Source: Saprospiraceae bacterium (GTDB lineage: Bacteria > Bacteroidota > Bacteroidia > Chitinophagales > Saprospiraceae). From it: a stretch of 11,997 nucleotides of DNA. Positions 7,151 through 11,997 of the stretch are shown piece after piece. Position 1 is the first letter of the stretch, and each line of letters starts with the position of its first letter. The translations under genes were made by a program, and so were the position numbers. The notes under the pieces were generated by a model, which saw nothing but the letters and a program-made list of their open reading frames with translations, was not told the origin of the DNA and searched no databases. Location: assembly GCA_014379665.1 (NCBI GenBank), contig JACMLK010000489.1, positions 1 through 11,997 on the forward strand. Direction: 5' to 3'.

Positions 7151-8782
7151 TTAAAACAAAACACTTACCCCAAGCAACCCGTTGATTCCTACACTCGGGT
7201 AACCATACCATCTTTCAAATTTATTGTCGAGCAGATTTATGCCTTTGGCAACTACACTTATTTTATCTGTAATTTTATATACAATACTGGTATTGAGGTC
7301 GAATAAAATGTTGGATTTTTCAAAGACATTATCTTTATTCAGAAAAGGAACTTTATCATTAAAAAAGAGTTCACCGGCAAACAATAACTTTGAATCTAAA
7401 AAACTGATTTTAGTATATACATTTGCTTCTATATTTGGTAAATGCCAGGCATTGGTTATCATCTTGAGATCATAAACATTTTGTGTCAGCCATCCACCAA
7501 AGGATACATTTTCTGTAATTCCAAAATCCAGGTTTCCACTTGCATATATGACATTTACATCATCAAACAACATATCAAAATACCTTTTATCATTTGAGGT
7601 ATTCAATAAGAGCATTTGATTGGAGATTGTTTTGTATCCTGCTTTTATCTGATAATTGAGGAAAGAAAATTGCCCCTTCAATCCTGCAAAATATTCCTGA
7701 TTAATTGTGTTTTTTATGGATGTGATATTAGTGGACAAGTATGGATTTAAACTGGTTACGTTACGGAAGTTATTGGTATAGTACTGTTGTCTAAGTCCGG
7801 CAAAAACCTGTAAATTTGGTCCTGCAACTCCAAAAGAAAGTAAGACTTCGGGGAAAAACGAAGAGGTACTATTTCCATCATACGTATAGTCAACACCTAA
7901 TTGAACAATCAGATTTCCAAATTTAGTTTTAATCCAGGGTGTCAGTCTCGTTGTGATGAGACTAATTGCGGTATCTGCATTAATAGCTGTATGATCAAAA
8001 GATGCATTCAATAAAAATACAGTGGCTGAACCAATATGTTTTTCTACGTGACCTTTAAAAATGATTCCATTTTCCCTGCCATCAGAGTTGGAAAGATTAA
8101 GACTGTTCAGGGCCAGATTTATATTGTAATTAAACTCATTTTTGGTGCGCTCTGCATTGGAAATTCCGGCATTGATATCAAGGGTATTTAATTTTCTTTT
8201 TGATTGTTGTTCATTAAAGTTTTCTGCTACATTCAAATCTGTATGATAGAAATAACGAATTTTGGAAGATCCATTTATCCCACCATACAATTTCATATTT
8301 TCCTTAATCATATAAGATCCGTACAGATCCAGTCCAATATTACTGTACTTCTGAAAAGGAATCTTTTTGGTATTGTTTAAGGATGTGATATCTATATGTA
8401 TTCCTGCATTATAAGTGTCTTTTTTTGTAGCGTGATACCCTGCTGTGATTTCAGGATTTTGAAGTACTCCATATGCAACGTTAAGGTATCCCTTGTTCAT
8501 TTTAAAAGGCCCGTCGGGATTCATAGCCAACGGTTTTATTTGAGGGTCAGGATACTTGAGCTCAAGTGGAACAATAGTAATATCATATTTATAGCTTGGA
8601 CTAAAAGGTTTTTGTGTTGGTAGAACAGATTTTATAGTTATATTTTGAGCATCTTCCAGATTTGCTTCAAATGTTTTAATCACTTCTACCTGGTTAAGTT
8701 GAAGTTTTGTATGACTGGTATCTGTTTGTGACAAGAGGGGAGATACCATAAAAAGACTCATATATATCAATAAATATTTCAT
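7151..8782 (-). CDS. Plug-less TonB-receptor-like outer-membrane beta-barrel protein
   Basis: This 543-residue protein has a signal peptide (about 1-18, cleavage near LLS/QT). A short segment, LNQVEVIKTFEA (29-40), resembles a TonB box. A proline-rich linker follows (about 53-92, with KYPDP and QIKPLAMNPDGPF), and from about 97 to the end there are alternating amphipathic strands with aromatic girdles. The final strands, INLLDNKFERWYGYPSVGIN and GVSVLF ending in Phe, match the closing barrel strands of TonB-dependent receptors. The sequence between the TonB-box-like segment and the barrel is far too short for a normal plug of about 130 residues, so it is not a complete transporter of the usual kind. 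It is probably the second gene of a unit with the TPR gene, whose stop lies 30 bases upstream of this ATG. There is no Shine-Dalgarno; the leader is A/T-rich. The barrel assignment is confident and the function is unknown to me. Structural partner or assembly factor for the TPR protein is one possibility. Confidence 0.8.
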   Translation of the reverse strand: MKYLLIYMSLFMVSPLLSQTDTSHTKLQLNQVEVIKTFEANLEDAQNITIKSVLPTQKPFSPSYKYDITIVPLELKYPDPQIKPLAMNPDGPFKMNKGYLNVAYGVLQNPEITAGYHATKKDTYNAGIHIDITSLNNTKKIPFQKYSNIGLDLYGSYMIKENMKLYGGINGSSKIRYFYHTDLNVAENFNEQQSKRKLNTLDINAGISNAERTKNEFNYNINLALNSLNLSNSDGRENGIIFKGHVEKHIGSATVFLLNASFDHTAINADTAISLITTRLTPWIKTKFGNLIVQLGVDYTYDGNSTSSFFPEVLLSFGVAGPNLQVFAGLRQQYYTNNFRNVTSLNPYLSTNITSIKNTINQEYFAGLKGQFSFLNYQIKAGYKTISNQMLLLNTSNDKRYFDMLFDDVNVIYASGNLDFGITENVSFGGWLTQNVYDLKMITNAWHLPNIEANVYTKISFLDSKLLFAGELFFNDKVPFLNKDNVFEKSNILFDLNTSIVYKITDKISVVAKGINLLDNKFERWYGYPSVGINGLLGVSVLF

Positions 8783-8812
8783 TTGAAGTATTTAAATTAT
8801 TATTTTATTTAG

Positions 8813-11800
8813 TTAATTACCACCTGTGGTGTCAAGTTCCAATAAATTTTTAGAATCTGGTCTTATCCGATTGTTTTTTTGTTCAAGACTTTCAATTAAT
8901 TTCAGCTTTGATTGGGCTTCAGAAGTCAATTCTTCATTGTCCTGAAAATTTTCAATCACTGCTTCCAGGGCAGCTCTCGCATTGAAAAGGTCATTTTTAA
9001 GTACATAAATATCAGACATGAGTATAAGGCTCTTTGCAATCCAGTAAGGGTATAATGTGTTTTTATCGTTGGCTGTATTGCATTGAATTTCGGCCTGATC
9101 GATCTTATTTTGTTTAAAATATATTTCTGCGATGAGATATCTGGATTCAGCAGCCTGATTATTATTGGTCAACTCACTGACTTTTATAAATGATGTTTTT
9201 GCAGCTTCAGGATTACTGATTCTTAATTGAGTTTTGGCCAGATAATAAATAGCTGTTGATTTTTCATCATTATTAGTTTGAGAATGATTGGATACCAATG
9301 GGCTGTATTTGAGTACCGCATCGGTATTACTTATCCTGAAAGCACTGCGAAGAGCACCAAGAGATGCCTGATATTTTTCAGTCTCGTCTCTGGTATTGGA
9401 ATAATAAAGATCATAATATTTAAATGCTTTGTCAAATGACTGGGTATAATTATAAGTGATAAGTGCCGCTTTGCGAATTGACTGAAGATAATATTCCGAT
9501 GTACCCAGATTCACTAATTTTTCGTAATCTTCGAGGGACAAAGTATAATGCTTCAAAATAGTATTTGACTCAGCCCTGAGATATAACGCTTTAATCCTGT
9601 TTAAACCTTTTGGGTATTTGTCAAGATAATTGTTAAAACCTAAAATAGCCTTCGCATACTCTCCGTCAATGTATTTCAATTCTCCCACTTTAAATGCCAA
9701 TGAATCTGCTGATATTCCTGAAATGGCATATCCCGGCAAGCTACTCACATAGGCTACATATTCATCCGATTGCCCCAAATCATTGATGTAAATTTCCTGC
9801 AGGCTTAGCAAAGCACTTTCTGCTTCTTTGGAAGAAGGGTTATTTTCAAATACGTTTTTATACTGTGCAATCGCTGTATTCATATCACCTTTATTATATG
9901 CTATCAGGCCTAACTTTAGATAAGCAGCGTTTTTGTGAGGACTTTTGTGGTAGTTGGTGACCAATTCGGTAAATGATGTGTAGGCATTGTCTGTATTTTC
10001 AAGTTCAAAATAAGTATCCCCAAGTTGGATGATAGCGTCATCCGCATATTCGGATGAAGGGTGATCTTTCTTGATATCAAGAAGCGTAAGGATTTTTTCA
10101 TAAGGCTCACCCAAGAGACCCTCAATCAAAGCTTTTTGGTACATGGCATATACATAACCACCCTGTTTTCTGGATATTGCCTGTTCATAAAAAACCATTG
10201 CGTCCTTATATTGTCTTGATTTAAAGAGACAATCACCTGTTCTTATCAATGCATCTGGAAGTACTTTATTTAAAAGATCATTATTTTTGATCTTTTCTCT
10301 GTTTATGTTAAACCCGACAATGGCATTTTTGAAACTTTTTTCAGCATTTTTATAATCTTTTAATGCCAGATAGTTATATCCCTGAGTGTAATGACCTACA
10401 TAAGGGGAGGATTCTTCAGGAAGATTTTCCAGTCCGTTTGATAAGTCGAAATAAGTTTCAAATGCCGTAATGGATACATTGATTTCTCCTTTCTCATTTA
10501 AAATCTGAGCCACCCAGAATGAAGCCTGTGCAAAGATATTTTTACTGAGGTTATATTTTTTGGATTTTTCAAAAGCAATTCGGGCATTGTCTTTTTCATC
10601 AGCATTATATAGTTGCATTCCATATTTCAAACCAACATTCTGGTAGGTCCTTTTCAATCTGTCTGTGAGTGAGGGAAGGCCATCAATGATATGAATAGCA
10701 GAAGCAAAATCACCGGTATTTTCAAGAATATCCGTCATAATATCTTCGGCTTGTGCGTGATATGGAGAATTATTATCCAGTTTTATGAGTGTATTTATTG
10801 CTTCCCTTTCAAATCCTGCTTCAGCCGACAGTTTACCATAATTAAAAGTAGCTTCTTCTTTCATACTCATCTCATAATTCATCAGACTTACTTTTCTGAA
10901 AGCTGCTCTGGCTGACACCAGATCTCCTGTTTTGTAATAGGAATCTGCCAGATAATAATTGACCAATTGACCAAGTTTGGTATCCTGAAGGTTCAGTTCT
11001 CTAAAATTTTTAATGGCATCATCATACTTTTTTAATTGATATTGCGTGAACCCAAGCTGATAAAATTCTTCAATGGTAAGTTTATCCGTGTTGCCCTCAT
11101 AAAATTCAAGATGAGGAAGCGCTTTTTCATATTCACGACGTTTGAAATATGACTGCCCGAGTAAAAGTCTGATTTCTTTTCTGTTTCGGAGATTTTGATC
11201 CTTAAGTGATTGCTCGGCAAAAGTGATGACCTTTTCAGGTTGATTCTGAGCAAAATAAATCTGTGTAATATAGTAAGGTACAAATGATTTATACACTTCT
11301 GAATTGTTCACTTTCTGAAAGCTGTTTACAGCTTCTGCATAGTTGCCTTTAAAATAATCACATAAACCATAATAGTAATTGGAAGAATAGAAATAAATAT
11401 TTTTAATCTCCCTGGTACGTCCAAGTTCGATTTGAGCATCATTAAATTCTTTGATAACAAAATGTGCATATCCTTTTTTAAAACTGGCTTCCGACATGTC
11501 ACTTTCTGCCAGATTGCTTAGATCTGCTTTGGCATACATTTCTATCGCTTTTTTATACCATTTTTTGTTATAATAATAGCTGCCAAGTTCAAGGATAGCA
11601 GGCGTAGTAACAGGATCAGGATATTTCAGATTTATGAATGAAATTAATTCGTTTTCACCTCCGTCTGGGTCCAGTCGCATGCCGGCAATGGCTGACATCA
11701 CTGTTGCTTCATTTTTTAAATTCTCAAACTGGTCCCGGACCGTCGGATGAATGGCATCAATATAATCCTGCAACATGAATCTGGTAGGTCCATATAAACT

Positions 11801-11923
11801 GTTATCGAAAAAAAACTGACCTGTTTTATAACTTTCCAACCGGTCAGTATGAATCGCATTCTCCTGGCCGGTCATGACCAACCTGCTTATAAGTAAAATA
11901 AAAATAATGGTTAATGTTCTCAT
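8813..11923 (-). CDS. Large exported tetratricopeptide-repeat protein
   Basis: This 1036-residue protein begins with a signal peptide (about 1-20, cleavage near MTGQ); no lipobox Cys is present, so it should be soluble in the periplasm or associated with a membrane partner. Nearly the whole length is helix-turn-helix TPR/Sel1-style repeats. Clear examples are about 318-346 (YYLADSYYKTGDLVSARAAF), 628-660 (IIQLGDTYFELENTDNAYTSF) and 665-697 (YLKLGLIAYNKGDMNTAIAQY), with further units around 110-130, 184-206, 253-275, 285-310, 745-772 and 925-948. The stretch GEYAKAILGFNNYLDKYPKG (754-773) resembles the repeats of periplasmic BamD/YbgF/CpoB-type proteins. The last 30 residues are polar and charged with no membrane segment or sorting domain. 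Repeats of this kind bind other proteins; no enzyme motif is visible. It precedes the beta-barrel gene by 30 bases, suggesting co-transcription and a shared envelope role. The ATG at 11923 follows an A/T-rich leader, and only 74 bases upstream are visible, without a convincing promoter. Confidence 0.88.
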   Translation of the reverse strand: MRTLTIIFILLISRLVMTGQENAIHTDRLESYKTGQFFFDNSLYGPTRFMLQDYIDAIHPTVRDQFENLKNEATVMSAIAGMRLDPDGGENELISFINLKYPDPVTTPAILELGSYYYNKKWYKKAIEMYAKADLSNLAESDMSEASFKKGYAHFVIKEFNDAQIELGRTREIKNIYFYSSNYYYGLCDYFKGNYAEAVNSFQKVNNSEVYKSFVPYYITQIYFAQNQPEKVITFAEQSLKDQNLRNRKEIRLLLGQSYFKRREYEKALPHLEFYEGNTDKLTIEEFYQLGFTQYQLKKYDDAIKNFRELNLQDTKLGQLVNYYLADSYYKTGDLVSARAAFRKVSLMNYEMSMKEEATFNYGKLSAEAGFEREAINTLIKLDNNSPYHAQAEDIMTDILENTGDFASAIHIIDGLPSLTDRLKRTYQNVGLKYGMQLYNADEKDNARIAFEKSKKYNLSKNIFAQASFWVAQILNEKGEINVSITAFETYFDLSNGLENLPEESSPYVGHYTQGYNYLALKDYKNAEKSFKNAIVGFNINREKIKNNDLLNKVLPDALIRTGDCLFKSRQYKDAMVFYEQAISRKQGGYVYAMYQKALIEGLLGEPYEKILTLLDIKKDHPSSEYADDAIIQLGDTYFELENTDNAYTSFTELVTNYHKSPHKNAAYLKLGLIAYNKGDMNTAIAQYKNVFENNPSSKEAESALLSLQEIYINDLGQSDEYVAYVSSLPGYAISGISADSLAFKVGELKYIDGEYAKAILGFNNYLDKYPKGLNRIKALYLRAESNTILKHYTLSLEDYEKLVNLGTSEYYLQSIRKAALITYNYTQSFDKAFKYYDLYYSNTRDETEKYQASLGALRSAFRISNTDAVLKYSPLVSNHSQTNNDEKSTAIYYLAKTQLRISNPEAAKTSFIKVSELTNNNQAAESRYLIAEIYFKQNKIDQAEIQCNTANDKNTLYPYWIAKSLILMSDIYVLKNDLFNARAALEAVIENFQDNEELTSEAQSKLKLIESLEQKNNRIRPDSKNLLELDTTGGN

Positions 11924-11997
11924 CTATATAAAGTTATCCTGAAGTGGTTATCATCAGACTAAGAGTATGTTTAAATTTTCATGTTTGAGCGAAAGCG

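Noticed and set aside
11929..11936. Minus-strand TAACTTTA as a -7 element for the TPR gene
   Set aside because: It is only about five bases from the ATG, leaving no room for a normal leader, and the last base of the consensus is wrong.
11989..11996. GCGAAAGC, a sequence known to form an unusually stable mini-hairpin in single-stranded DNA, at the right edge
   Set aside because: Eight bases at the window edge, with no repeats or mobile-element context visible; most likely chance or part of an upstream feature that is cut off.

Overview
The window looks like chromosomal DNA of a free-living or environmental Bacteroidota. The evidence is a complete SusC/SusD outer-membrane pair, AT-rich intergenic DNA, genes that start without Shine-Dalgarno sequences but behind A/T-rich leaders, and lipoproteins with short Bacteroidota-style lipoboxes. 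The protein style (BNR/VPS10-like propeller, compact SusCD, long TPR proteins) would suit the Saprospiria/Chitinophagia/Cytophagia side of the phylum. That placement is an impression, not something the sequence proves. Coding density is very high: no gap exceeds about 170 bases, and I see no RNA gene, mobile element, CRISPR array or prophage.

Layout. Bases 2-1468 (+) hold the C-terminal part of a BNR/VPS10-type beta-propeller protein cut by the window edge. It converges, with a 45-base gap, on a lipoprotein of the proline iminopeptidase (S33) alpha/beta-hydrolase family (1514-2557, -). A 168-base, extremely AT-rich divergent region separates that hydrolase from a SusC-like TonB-dependent receptor (2726-5707, +), followed 29 bases later by its SusD-like surface lipoprotein (5737-7026, +). 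A strong hairpin at 7038-7081 ends this unit. From the other side a two-gene minus-strand unit converges on it: a 1036-residue secreted TPR protein (8813-11923, -) and, 30 bases downstream, a 543-residue plug-less TonB-receptor-like beta-barrel protein (7151-8782, -).

How the genes may work together. SusC and SusD form a lidded outer-membrane importer for an unidentified oligomeric substrate. The divergently placed envelope peptidase makes a peptide substrate a reasonable guess but does not establish it. The TPR/barrel pair looks like an operon whose products meet in the periplasm and outer membrane; its function is not known to me and it is the least explained part of the window. I found no clearly new defence, mobile or biosynthetic system; the rest is recognisable Bacteroidota envelope biology.
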